From Chryseobacterium jejuense (GTDB lineage: Bacteria; Bacteroidota; Bacteroidia; Flavobacteriales; Weeksellaceae), in contig NZ_FNEG01000002.1 in assembly GCF_900100075.1 (NCBI RefSeq), positions 62,001 to 126,000 on the forward strand: a DNA stretch of 64,000 nucleotides, given 5' to 3'. The translations under genes were made by a program, and so were the position numbers. The notes beneath the pieces were generated by a model, which saw only the letters and a program-made list of their open reading frames with translations, ran no database searches and was not told where the DNA came from. Positions 55,616 through 63,481 of the stretch are shown here, in pieces (within the stretch, counting starts at the first letter, position 1; each line of letters begins with the position of its first letter).

Positions 55616-56730
55616 TACTTCTTAGAGGTATTTAATTGATTTTTCAGGTTCTCATAGATCAACAATCCATTGGAAGCAATCACATTTTCACCTTGTTTTA
55701 AATTTCCTTCTACATAAATATATTGGCTGTTAGAAGCTATTTCTGTTACAGGTCTTATTTCCAGTTCACAGTCTTTTTTATACACAACTACATAACTTTG
55801 ATTATTATCGAAGATCAAAGCTTTTGCAGGAATAGCCAAAGCACTTTTATTTTGCGCATTAACAGGTAAAACAACATCTGCAGACATTCCGGGTCTTAGC
55901 TTCATTCCGTTATTATCCATGATGATCTTCGCTTTCAATACTCTTTCATTTTCATTAAAAACCTGAGAAATATTGTTGATCTTTCCTGCAAAGCTGTCAT
56001 CAGGATACGCTAAAGTCTTCACCACTACAGGCTGGTCTACATATACATGTCTCATGTTGGTAGCATATACATTCGCCATTACCCAAACCTTATCCAGATT
56101 GGAAATGGTAAAAAGCTGGTCACCACCCGCAGTTACAGGCATTCCTTTAGAGATATTCTTGCTTATCACATAGCCATCTGCAGGTGCTTTAATCTGTAGT
56201 GTGCTCCCTCCGGCAGAATACAACTGCATATTCTTTTGCGTTTTAGAAATATTAGACTGAAGGATCGTTACTTCAGCTCTTGCTTCCTGAAGATCTTTCT
56301 GAGAGGCAATATCATCTTTGTACATAGCCTCTACTGAAGCCAATTTTCTTTTTGCTACCGCAAGTTGAGCCTGTAATGTCTGGGTATCATCCTGCATTTC
56401 ATTAACAGCTGTACTTTTTACGGAAGCCAGAACCTGTCCTTTTTTCACATAATCTCCAAGGGAAAAATAAGTATCAGTAACTACTCCATCCACAAGGCTT
56501 ACAAAGGGAACTGTTTTATCAGAATTGCTTTCCACTTCTCCGGTAAGAGTGATGCTTTCTTCAATAGGAAGCATTTCTGCTTTGGCCAGCTTAATATCTT
56601 TTTTAAGTTCCTGACTGATGCAATATCCTTTTTCAGCTTCATTGGCTGGTTTCTGATCTTTACAGCCCGTAAGAGTTACCAAGGCAGACAGATAAATAAC
56701 TGCGATATATTTAGTAGTGTTCATTTTCAT
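55615..56730 (-). CDS. Efflux RND periplasmic adaptor (CzcB/CusB-like) lipoprotein
   Basis: The 371-residue membrane-fusion protein has a lipoprotein signal (ALVTLTGC, Cys at residue 23). It has a barrel-sandwich/lipoyl segment (VDGVVTDTYFSLGDYVKKGQ), a coiled-coil hairpin (about 125-165) and the closing lipoyl half with IKAPADGYVISKNISKGMPV. It bridges the CzcA-type pump to the outer-membrane channel. Its stop overlaps the pump start by one base. An ATG two codons in (56724) is an alternative start. It has no His-rich metal-binding tail. Confidence 0.92.
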   Translation of the reverse strand: MKMNTTKYIAVIYLSALVTLTGCKDQKPANEAEKGYCISQELKKDIKLAKAEMLPIEESITLTGEVESNSDKTVPFVSLVDGVVTDTYFSLGDYVKKGQVLASVKSTAVNEMQDDTQTLQAQLAVAKRKLASVEAMYKDDIASQKDLQEARAEVTILQSNISKTQKNMQLYSAGGSTLQIKAPADGYVISKNISKGMPVTAGGDQLFTISNLDKVWVMANVYATNMRHVYVDQPVVVKTLAYPDDSFAGKINNISQVFNENERVLKAKIIMDNNGMKLRPGMSADVVLPVNAQNKSALAIPAKALIFDNNQSYVVVYKKDCELEIRPVTEIASNSQYIYVEGNLKQGENVIASNGLLIYENLKNQLNTSKK

Positions 56731-56772
56731 AATTAGATGTTCATATTTTTTAAGGTCATGCTTAATGGTTAT

Positions 56773-58047
56773 TTATAAATCCTGTCCAACAACATATTGC
56801 AGGTTCTCATAATATTGATTAAGCTCTTTTTTAGTATCCAGTATGATCATTTTATTACCGATGTAGGTCTCCAGAAAATCCATGTATTCCAGCATGCTTA
56901 TATTTCTGAGTCTGAAGTTTTTTTCATGGCTTACCAATAAACCATCTAATGTAGATTCGTAGGCTTCATCAATTTCTTCTGAGACCTCTTGGGTACGGAT
57001 ATAGTTTCTGAAAACAGAGACAATTTCATTCTCAGATTTCAACTGATTTTTACGGGTTTCATTTTTACTTTTTTCAATTTCAAGTCTGGCCTCCTGAATG
57101 TTTCCTTTATTTCTGTCGAAAATGGGAAGGTCTACTGAAACGCCTAATCCGATAAAGTCTTTCATAATATTTCCACCACGATCATAGCCAATAGAAACAG
57201 CTACATCCGGAGTTTTCATTGCATTCTGAATTTCAAGGTTCTTGGCAGCATGCTTTTCTTTATTCTTCGCAATCATAATATCCGGACGGTTTTCTTTTGC
57301 TTTTTCCAGCCATTGCGTAAGTTCAATTTCTGAAAGCTGTTTTTCCGGCATAGTAAATGAATCCGAAATCACAAGATAAGAATGAGATGGAATCATCAGT
57401 AAAGCTTTCAGTTCTGCCTGCTGGTCTTCAATTTCCTGTTTCAAGGACACAAGTTTTTTCTTGAATTCAATTTCCTGCGCTTTCAGACGGATATATTCTG
57501 CCTTACTGATGTTCCCAAGGTTTAATTGATTGTTGTAAGATTTTGTTAGTTTCTCAATAGAAGCAATTTGACCTTGGTAAATTTTCTGTTGTTCCTGATT
57601 GTATAAAATATCGGTAACTGAGTTTCTTAAGGTCTTTTTGAGTTCGCGTAATACTTCCTGTAGTTCGTATTTTTCGCCTTCTACTTCAATTTTCTGTAAT
57701 TCTATATTTTTTCTTCGTTTCCCTGCCGTCTGAATCACCTGCTCTATTTCTGCAGAGATCTGGGTATTCTTCCCCCAGTTTCCAATAAGCGCAGGCTGCT
57801 CTTCAATATCATAAGTTCTCCAGAGATTAACTTCACTGATGCTTAATTTAGGGTTAGGCCAGTATTTAGCCTGGAGCGCTCTGGCTTCTGCCTGGGAAAT
57901 TTCCAGTTTTTGGGCAATAATATCTAGATTATTGGCAAGAAAAATTGTTTCAGCCTCCTTTCTGCTGATCTTCAAAGTATCTGAAGCCTGCGCAGAAAAG
58001 AAACTAAAACAATGAATATAAAATAGGGTAAAAAAAATCTTCTTCAA
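56773..58047 (-). CDS. TolC-family outer-membrane efflux protein (CzcC/CusC-like)
   Basis: The 424-residue protein has a signal peptide (cleavage near SAQA, residue 20). The remainder has two long helical coiled-coil repeats (residues 30-210 and 240-420, with RKEAETIFLANNLDIIAQKL and KNLEIQNAMKTPDVAVSIGY) and barrel strands, as usual for TolC. It is the first gene of the efflux operon, preceded by a promoter with phased repeats, and is 42 bp before the adaptor gene. Confidence 0.92.
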   Translation of the reverse strand: MKKIFFTLFYIHCFSFFSAQASDTLKISRKEAETIFLANNLDIIAQKLEISQAEARALQAKYWPNPKLSISEVNLWRTYDIEEQPALIGNWGKNTQISAEIEQVIQTAGKRRKNIELQKIEVEGEKYELQEVLRELKKTLRNSVTDILYNQEQQKIYQGQIASIEKLTKSYNNQLNLGNISKAEYIRLKAQEIEFKKKLVSLKQEIEDQQAELKALLMIPSHSYLVISDSFTMPEKQLSEIELTQWLEKAKENRPDIMIAKNKEKHAAKNLEIQNAMKTPDVAVSIGYDRGGNIMKDFIGLGVSVDLPIFDRNKGNIQEARLEIEKSKNETRKNQLKSENEIVSVFRNYIRTQEVSEEIDEAYESTLDGLLVSHEKNFRLRNISMLEYMDFLETYIGNKMIILDTKKELNQYYENLQYVVGQDL

Positions 58048-58066
58048 GGTCTCTTATTTAAGACCA

Positions 58067-58145
58067 CAAAGCTATTCTCCTAATATTAGAGCCAATTTCG
58101 AATGAAATTAAAATTCAATTAGGCCAACATTAGAGTTTGATTAGA
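58067..58145 (-). promoter_or_regulatory. Metal-efflux promoter with four phased hexamers
   Basis: TTG (58095-58093), 18 bp and TAGCTTTG (58074-58067) on the minus strand form the promoter; the leader is about 12 nt. Upstream, on the plus strand, ATTAAA (58107), ATTAGG (58118), ATTAGA (58129) and ATTAGA (58140) begin at exactly 11-bp intervals. A further ATTAGA at 58085 keeps the same phase. Direct repeats with a period of one helical turn are the standard operator form for OmpR-type regulators such as the one encoded at 59746-60420. Confidence 0.75.
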
Positions 58146-58165
58146 ATAGGTTGGGATTTATTTTT

Positions 58166-58360
58166 AATTCTCGCAGATCATGGAGATTACGCAGATTTTT
58201 TTAACACGAATTGCAATAATACGTTTCACAAACAACACTACTATTTTACGCAAAAGAATTATCCACAAAACTTTGTGAAAATCCGTGGGAGATTAACATC
58301 AATAGAAACGGACTTTAGTCCGTTTACATTTAAATTAGCATTCCACTGGCTTTAGCCAAA
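58166..58360. repeat. Probable dispersed intergenic repeat (REP/MITE-like)
   Basis: The stretch contains CTCGCAGATCATGGAGATTA followed by CGCAGATTT, a later GTGAAAATCCGTGGGAG, a palindrome AAACGGACTTTAGTCCGTTT (58306-58325) and a second small palindrome TGGCTTTAGCCA (58347-58358). Both palindromes share a CTTTAG-like centre. Mixed elements of this style are common between genes in flavobacterial genomes (from memory). Only one copy is in the window. Confidence 0.5.
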
Positions 58361-58376
58361 ACATAAAAAGATCCTT

Positions 58377-59744
58377 TTAGTTTTCCAAATTAGGAGGAAA
58401 AACAAGCAGAACATTCGTACCCACATCTACTTGAGAATCAATTTTCATTGAAATATTGTGATGATCAAAGATACTTTTAGATAAAGACAGCCCGATACCA
58501 CTCCCTTTAATTCCATCTACATTTTTTCCTCTATAAAATGTATCTGTAATTTTGACAAGATCATCTGCAGGAATACCTTTTCCCTGATCTTTCACTTCAA
58601 TATTCAATTGATTTTCGTTTTCCGACAAAATAATTTCCACAGGATGACCATGAGAATACTTGATTGCATTTTCTACAATATTATACAATGCCAGATACAA
58701 AAGGGTTTCATTACCTGGAAACTCCAGTAAAGAAGGTTTTGTGACCTGAAGCTGGATCTTAATGGCTGAATTATTGTCTTTGGCTTTGGAATCCAATTTT
58801 TCATACATCTTCCAGATCAATTCATCCACTCTTACCGTTTTGTGGGAAGATTCAAGCTTAGTCATCCCGGACATCAACAGAAGGTTATTGAGAATATTTT
58901 CAATCTCAAAAACATTATCCAGAGATTCTTTGGCTACTTTTTTATATTCTTCGGGAGTTCTGTCTTTTTGAGCAAATACTTCCAGATTTCCGGAAATAGC
59001 AGCTAACGGCGTTTTGAATTCGTGAGAAACGTAGTTGATAAAATTCTGCTGTAACAATACATTTTCAGATATTCTTCCCAATAGTTTATTATAGGATTTA
59101 ATTAAATCTTCAATTTCATCATTGGTATTAGTAGATGTAATAGCAGTAGAGATATTATTATAATCTACCTTGTTAATCCGTTCCACAACATTCGAAATCG
59201 GTTTATACACTACTTTTGAAAGATATCGGCTTAAGAAATAAATAGCCAACAACCCTATCATCAAAACAGAAAGCATAATAATAGAAAGCCTCCATATCTG
59301 TGACTGAAATGAATCATTCGGGGATTTCACAAAAACAACAAAGTCTCCCTGATTATCCGGATAGAAAATCCCATAATAAAACTGATTATCAGACATAAAT
59401 TGAGTTCCCCTATTATTCCTAGCAGCCTGTAAATGAGAAAGTCTGATATTTTTATCATTCAGATTCTGCCCAAACGTCACTTCATTATTCTGATTATAAA
59501 CTGCAACCTGATTATTCTGAATCAGATGTTTGTATTCCTGTTTAATCTGGGCGTGTCTATCTTTGGGTAATTCATCTTTTTCAAGATAATAAATGGCAGA
59601 AATCAGAGCGGTATTCCTAAGTTTTTCGAAATAAAAGATCTTCGTACTGTCATAATAGGCAAAAAATATCACCGCAGATGTAATGATAGAAACAATGCCA
59701 AACGAAAGGCTTGAAATAATGGTAAATCTGTTCCGAAGAGTCAT
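58377..59744 (-). CDS. Sensor histidine kinase of the metal efflux system
   Basis: The 455-residue protein has two membrane helices (about 10-32 and 152-174) flanking a periplasmic sensor domain of about 115 residues, a HAMP linker, a HisKA domain with FINYVSHEFKTPLAAISGNL (phospho-His in SHEFKTP) and an HATPase domain with N-box IVENAIKYSHGHP, DQGKGIPADD and GSGIGLSLSKSIF. It senses a periplasmic signal, presumably excess metal, and phosphorylates the OmpR-type regulator encoded 1 bp upstream. Similar pairs (CzcRS, CusRS) adjoin RND efflux genes. Confidence 0.94.
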   Translation of the reverse strand: MTLRNRFTIISSLSFGIVSIITSAVIFFAYYDSTKIFYFEKLRNTALISAIYYLEKDELPKDRHAQIKQEYKHLIQNNQVAVYNQNNEVTFGQNLNDKNIRLSHLQAARNNRGTQFMSDNQFYYGIFYPDNQGDFVVFVKSPNDSFQSQIWRLSIIMLSVLMIGLLAIYFLSRYLSKVVYKPISNVVERINKVDYNNISTAITSTNTNDEIEDLIKSYNKLLGRISENVLLQQNFINYVSHEFKTPLAAISGNLEVFAQKDRTPEEYKKVAKESLDNVFEIENILNNLLLMSGMTKLESSHKTVRVDELIWKMYEKLDSKAKDNNSAIKIQLQVTKPSLLEFPGNETLLYLALYNIVENAIKYSHGHPVEIILSENENQLNIEVKDQGKGIPADDLVKITDTFYRGKNVDGIKGSGIGLSLSKSIFDHHNISMKIDSQVDVGTNVLLVFPPNLEN

Positions 59745-59745
59745 T

Positions 59746-60420
59746 CTAATCTTTAATTAAATATCCTGTACCTTTTACAGTATGAATAATTTTCTGTTCA
59801 GATTCATCAATCTTGTTACGAACATAGGAAATATAAACATCCACTACATTCGTTGAACTGTCAAAATCTATTCCCCAGACGTTATGTAGAATCTGGGTTC
59901 TGCTCAACACTTTATTTTTATTCTCCATCAGGAAAGTAAAAAGCTTGTATTCGGTAGGAGAAAATTCAATCTCTTTATCATTTTGGGTAACCTTATGAAG
60001 ATCTGTATCAACTGTAATACTGCCACACGACAGCTGATTATCCTCTTTCTGATAACTCAGTTTATTCCGTCTTGTTAATGCTTTAATTCTTGAAATCAGT
60101 TCTTCAAAATGAAAAGGTTTGGATAAATAATCATCCGCACCAAGATCCAGCATTTTAATTTTATCATCCGGGCTGTTCAGTGCACTCAAAACCAAAATTG
60201 GAGTATAATTTCCTTTAAACCTTATAATCTGCGTAAGCTGCATTCCATCCAATCCTGGAAGCATAATATCCATTAATATAATATCAAAATCGTAGGTATG
60301 AAGAATTTCTCTGGCTTTTTCACCCGAATCTGCTAGCGTCATTGTATAACCGGCTTCAGAAAGCCCTTTCAACAGGAAACTGCTAATTCTCTGATCGTCC
60401 TCTACCAATAAGATATTCAT
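59746..60420 (-). CDS. OmpR-family response regulator of the metal efflux system
   Basis: The 224-residue protein starts MNILLVEDDQRISSFLLKGL at 60420; a frame extended to 60531 adds 37 non-homologous residues. The receiver domain has Asp8, Asp9, Asp51 in DIILMDIMLPGLDGMQL and Lys in the LSKPFHFEEL motif. The winged-helix domain (about 130-222) has FSPTEYKLFTFLMENKNKVL and TNVVDVYISYVRNKID. It likely binds the 11-bp phased ATTARR sites before the efflux operon. Confidence 0.94.
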   Translation of the reverse strand: MNILLVEDDQRISSFLLKGLSEAGYTMTLADSGEKAREILHTYDFDIILMDIMLPGLDGMQLTQIIRFKGNYTPILVLSALNSPDDKIKMLDLGADDYLSKPFHFEELISRIKALTRRNKLSYQKEDNQLSCGSITVDTDLHKVTQNDKEIEFSPTEYKLFTFLMENKNKVLSRTQILHNVWGIDFDSSTNVVDVYISYVRNKIDESEQKIIHTVKGTGYLIKD

Positions 60421-60580
60421 AATGTTTCTGAAATTTCCCATAAATATAGGGATTCTGGCTGAAGAAAGGAAGCCGGAAGAAGGAAGCCATTTTTTTCGAT
60501 GTATTGAAAAAATGAATGATTTTGATTTCAACCTCTATCCTGAAATTCAATACTCAGCATTAACTTCCAGCCTTTTTTCC

Positions 60581-60588
60581 TAATTTTG
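60581..60588 (+). promoter_or_regulatory. -7 element of rmuC
   Basis: TAATTTTG matches TAnnTTTG and ends only 4 bp before the ATG at 60593. The transcript would start at or just after that ATG. Confidence 0.55.
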
Positions 60589-60592
60589 AAGA

Positions 60593-62086
60593 ATGGAGAT
60601 GACCTATTTAATTATTGGATGTATTGTTGGTGGAGCCCTGGGAGCCATTATTTTATATTTTGCCTTGAAATCGTCTACGGTTTCAAGAAGTACTTTTGAT
60701 GAGTTAAACTTCTTACATATTAAAAACAAATCAGACCTTGAAAATTCAAACACAAAAAATCAGGAGCTGAATCTACAACTCAATAAAGAAAAGGATCTCA
60801 ATATACAGCATCAGGATCTTCTGAATGATCTGAAAAATGAGTTTGCCAGGCTTTCTGCGCAACATTCTTCACTGAACAATCAATTTCAGGATCAAAAACA
60901 GCTGTCTTTAAAACAGGATTTTCAGATAGAAACCCTTATTGCCGAAAAACAGGATTTTTTTGCTAAAAACGCTGAACTTTCTGCCCAGAATGAAAGTCTG
61001 CAAAAATCACTGAATACCCAAAAAGAAGAGATTACAAAAATACAGGATGAATCCAAGCTCCAGTTTGAAAATCTGGCCAATAAAATATTAGAAGAAAAAA
61101 CAGAAAAGTTCACCACTTTAAATCAAAATAATCTTAAAAATATCCTTGACCCTTTCCAGGAAAAAATCACCGATTTAAAGAATAGAGTGAATGAAGCTTA
61201 TGAAAAGGAAAATAAAGAACGTTTCTCTCTTGCTGAAAAAGTAAAAGAACTTGCTGAGCTGAACCAGCAGATTTCCGAAGATGCCAAAAAATTAACCAGA
61301 GCCCTGAAAGGCGAAAGCAAAACCCAGGGAAATTGGGGTGAAATGATTCTTGAAAGTATCCTTGAAAAATCAGGATTGGTAAAAGGCAGAGAATATTTCC
61401 TGGAACATGAACTTCGTGATGAAGATAACAAAGCTCTTTTCTCTGAATTTTCGGGTAAAAAAATGCGCCCGGATGCTGTGATAAAATATCCCGATGAGAG
61501 AAATGTCATAGTTGATTCCAAAGTTTCTCTTACAGCTTTCACAGAATTGGTGGATGAAACCGACCAGGAGATTTATACCATGAAACTTAATCAACATTTA
61601 AGTTCCATCAAAAATCACATTATGCAGCTTAGCCAAAAAGCGTATGATGATTATGGAAAATCTCTGGATTTTGTGATGATGTTCATTCCTAGTGAACCGG
61701 CTTATATTGCCGCTATGCAGGCAGATCAAAACCTTTGGAACTATGCGTATGAAAGAAGAATTCTATTATTAAATCCAAGCAACCTAATCACTTCCTTAAA
61801 GCTGATTGCCGACCTCTGGAAACGTGAATACCAGAACAAAAATGCCCTGGAAATAGCAGAAAGAGGAGCCAGATTGTATGATAAATTTGTAGGTTTTGTG
61901 GATAACCTTGAAAAAGTAGGACGTAATCTCGACCTTGCAAAGAATGTTTATAATGATGCCTACAAACAACTTTATACAGGGAATGACAACCTTGTGATTC
62001 AAACTCAAAAACTAAAATCACTGGGAATTAAAAATAAAAAGGATCTTCCTCAGAGCCTTATTGACAATAGCAATTTGATAGAATAA
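60593..62086 (+). CDS. rmuC: DNA recombination protein RmuC
   Basis: The 497-residue protein has an N-terminal membrane helix (residues 3-25), a long coiled coil (about 35-190) and the RmuC domain (about 215-455) with RALKGESKTQGNWGEMILES, RPDAVIKYPDERNVIVDSKV and FIPSEPAYIAAMQAD. RmuC is a PD-(D/E)XK-like protein that limits recombination between inverted repeats. The start may be 60593 or the second ATG at 60599, because the -7 box at 60581-60588 leaves almost no leader. A small membrane protein follows 13 bp later. Confidence 0.94.
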   Translation: MEMTYLIIGCIVGGALGAIILYFALKSSTVSRSTFDELNFLHIKNKSDLENSNTKNQELNLQLNKEKDLNIQHQDLLNDLKNEFARLSAQHSSLNNQFQDQKQLSLKQDFQIETLIAEKQDFFAKNAELSAQNESLQKSLNTQKEEITKIQDESKLQFENLANKILEEKTEKFTTLNQNNLKNILDPFQEKITDLKNRVNEAYEKENKERFSLAEKVKELAELNQQISEDAKKLTRALKGESKTQGNWGEMILESILEKSGLVKGREYFLEHELRDEDNKALFSEFSGKKMRPDAVIKYPDERNVIVDSKVSLTAFTELVDETDQEIYTMKLNQHLSSIKNHIMQLSQKAYDDYGKSLDFVMMFIPSEPAYIAAMQADQNLWNYAYERRILLLNPSNLITSLKLIADLWKREYQNKNALEIAERGARLYDKFVGFVDNLEKVGRNLDLAKNVYNDAYKQLYTGNDNLVIQTQKLKSLGIKNKKDLPQSLIDNSNLIE

Positions 62087-62099
62087 AAATCGAAACACC

Positions 62100-62534
62100 A
62101 TGAAAAAATCAAATCTCATCCTGTTAATATGTCTTATTCTCTATTTAGCCTCACTTCCTTTCACAGCAGTATATGCCAAAGGTCATGAAATGAGCGGACT
62201 AGCCTGTGCATTGTTAGGTTGGGCTGAAATGAAAGGTGGCGGAATAGCCTGGATGGCTAACCCTCTGTTATTTATTGGAGTGTTCTTTCTGTTGTTAAAA
62301 CAAGTAAAAATATCAGCTGTTATCAGCCTTATTGCCTTTGGTCTTACTTTTTGTTATTTATCTGTTGGTGAAATTACAGTGAATGAAGCAGGGCATCAAT
62401 TTCCTATAACAGGATACGGACCGGGATATTTTCTTTGGATGGCAAGTTGCTTCACTCTGTTACTCGGAAATATTGTTTTGATGGTTACGTCAAAGAAAAT
62501 TCAAGATCAAAATTCGGGACCAACGAACTATTAA
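62100..62534 (+). CDS. Small membrane protein of unknown function
   Basis: The 144-residue protein has about four membrane segments (residues 6-26, 50-68, 72-92, 108-132) and a short polar tail. The first loop includes YAKGHEMSGLACALLGWAEM. I do not recognise the family. It starts 13 bp after rmuC and 18 bp before the LytTR regulator gene, so the three could share a transcript. Confidence 0.75.
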   Translation: MKKSNLILLICLILYLASLPFTAVYAKGHEMSGLACALLGWAEMKGGGIAWMANPLLFIGVFFLLLKQVKISAVISLIAFGLTFCYLSVGEITVNEAGHQFPITGYGPGYFLWMASCFTLLLGNIVLMVTSKKIQDQNSGPTNY

Positions 62535-62552
62535 TTCTATAAAACGATTGAT

Positions 62553-63391
62553 ATGTTTTCCCTTACAACTTACCCATATCCTACCTCAAAATCAGTTAAG
62601 GAGATATTAATTTCTTCTTTAGCAGCAGGAGCTTTGGTATATCTTTTCCTGATTATTTTCCAGCCCTTTGGTACGGAAAATTTTCATCATCCTTACAAAT
62701 ACCTTATTCTTTTTCCATATACTATTATTTTTGGAGCTGCATTTTTCGTTTCCAATCTTCTGGCCTACCGATTCCAGGACTGGAATATTACATCAGAACT
62801 CTTAAAAACAATAGTGATTCTATTCCTCGGATCTATTCTTTCCTATTTTTATAACTCGTTGTTCATAAGCCATGTCCCATTAAGTTTTGAGAATTACGGG
62901 TATATGTTTCTTTATTCTCTGGCTGTTGGTATTCCAATTTCAACCATTTACATTTTGTCAAGATTTATTTATTTAAAAAACACTCATCAGAATATTGCCG
63001 AAAACCTTGCTCCAAAACTCATTGATAATCCTTTACACTCAACAAAAACCAGTCTTGCTATTTCAGTGAATAACACTGAACTGATGATTTCTGAAAGTGA
63101 TTTCCTATGTGTTCAATCTATGGAAAACTACTGCACATTGTACTATTTAGACAACAATACAGTAAAAAAATATGGCTCAGAATAAGCTTATCCAATATAT
63201 TGGCACAGGTACAAACTCCTACAATCAAAAGGTGTCATCGCTCTTATATTATCAATCTTGGAAAAGTAAAAAATATCAAAGGAAATGCTCAAGGTTACAA
63301 ATTGACTTTGCCCGAGATAGATTTTGATATTCCTGTATCAAGGAGCTTCATATCCATTATAATTCCTCAACTGCTACATCTTAAAAGATAA
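62553..63391 (+). CDS. LytTR-type membrane transcriptional regulator split by a -1 frameshift
   Basis: The first frame (62553-63185, 210 residues) has four membrane helices and the beginning of a LytTR DNA-binding domain, SDFLCVQSMENYCTLYYLD, and then stops at 63183. The rest of the domain, RCHRSYIINLGKVKNIKGNA followed by QGYKLTL and IPVSRSF, continues in the -1 frame to 63391. The frames meet at seven A (63164-63170), read A AAA AAA in the zero frame: an ideal -1 slippery heptamer. A one-base loss from eight A has the same effect. The joined product has 279 residues and matches intact membrane LytTR regulators. It may be a programmed frameshift, a phase-variable tract, a mutant gene, or a sequencing error. 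Confidence 0.8.
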
Positions 63392-63481
63392 ATACTTGCC
63401 ATTCGTCACTATTTCTTGATGTTCATCACATTAAATTGATCTCTGTACCGGAAAGCCACATTTTTGCTCAAAATAATTAAC

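Larger units (their letters stand above)
58048..58376. other. Intergenic region between the sensor kinase and efflux genes
   Basis: These 329 bp hold the efflux promoter with its phased sites (58067-58145) and, beyond it, a composite repeat-like stretch (58166-58360). No gene is supported; the plus-strand frame at 58137-58355 is made of these elements. Confidence 0.6.

Noticed and set aside
58137..58355. 72-codon plus-strand frame
   Set aside because: It is composed of the phased operator and the repeat-like palindromic stretch. No start signals or homology are seen.
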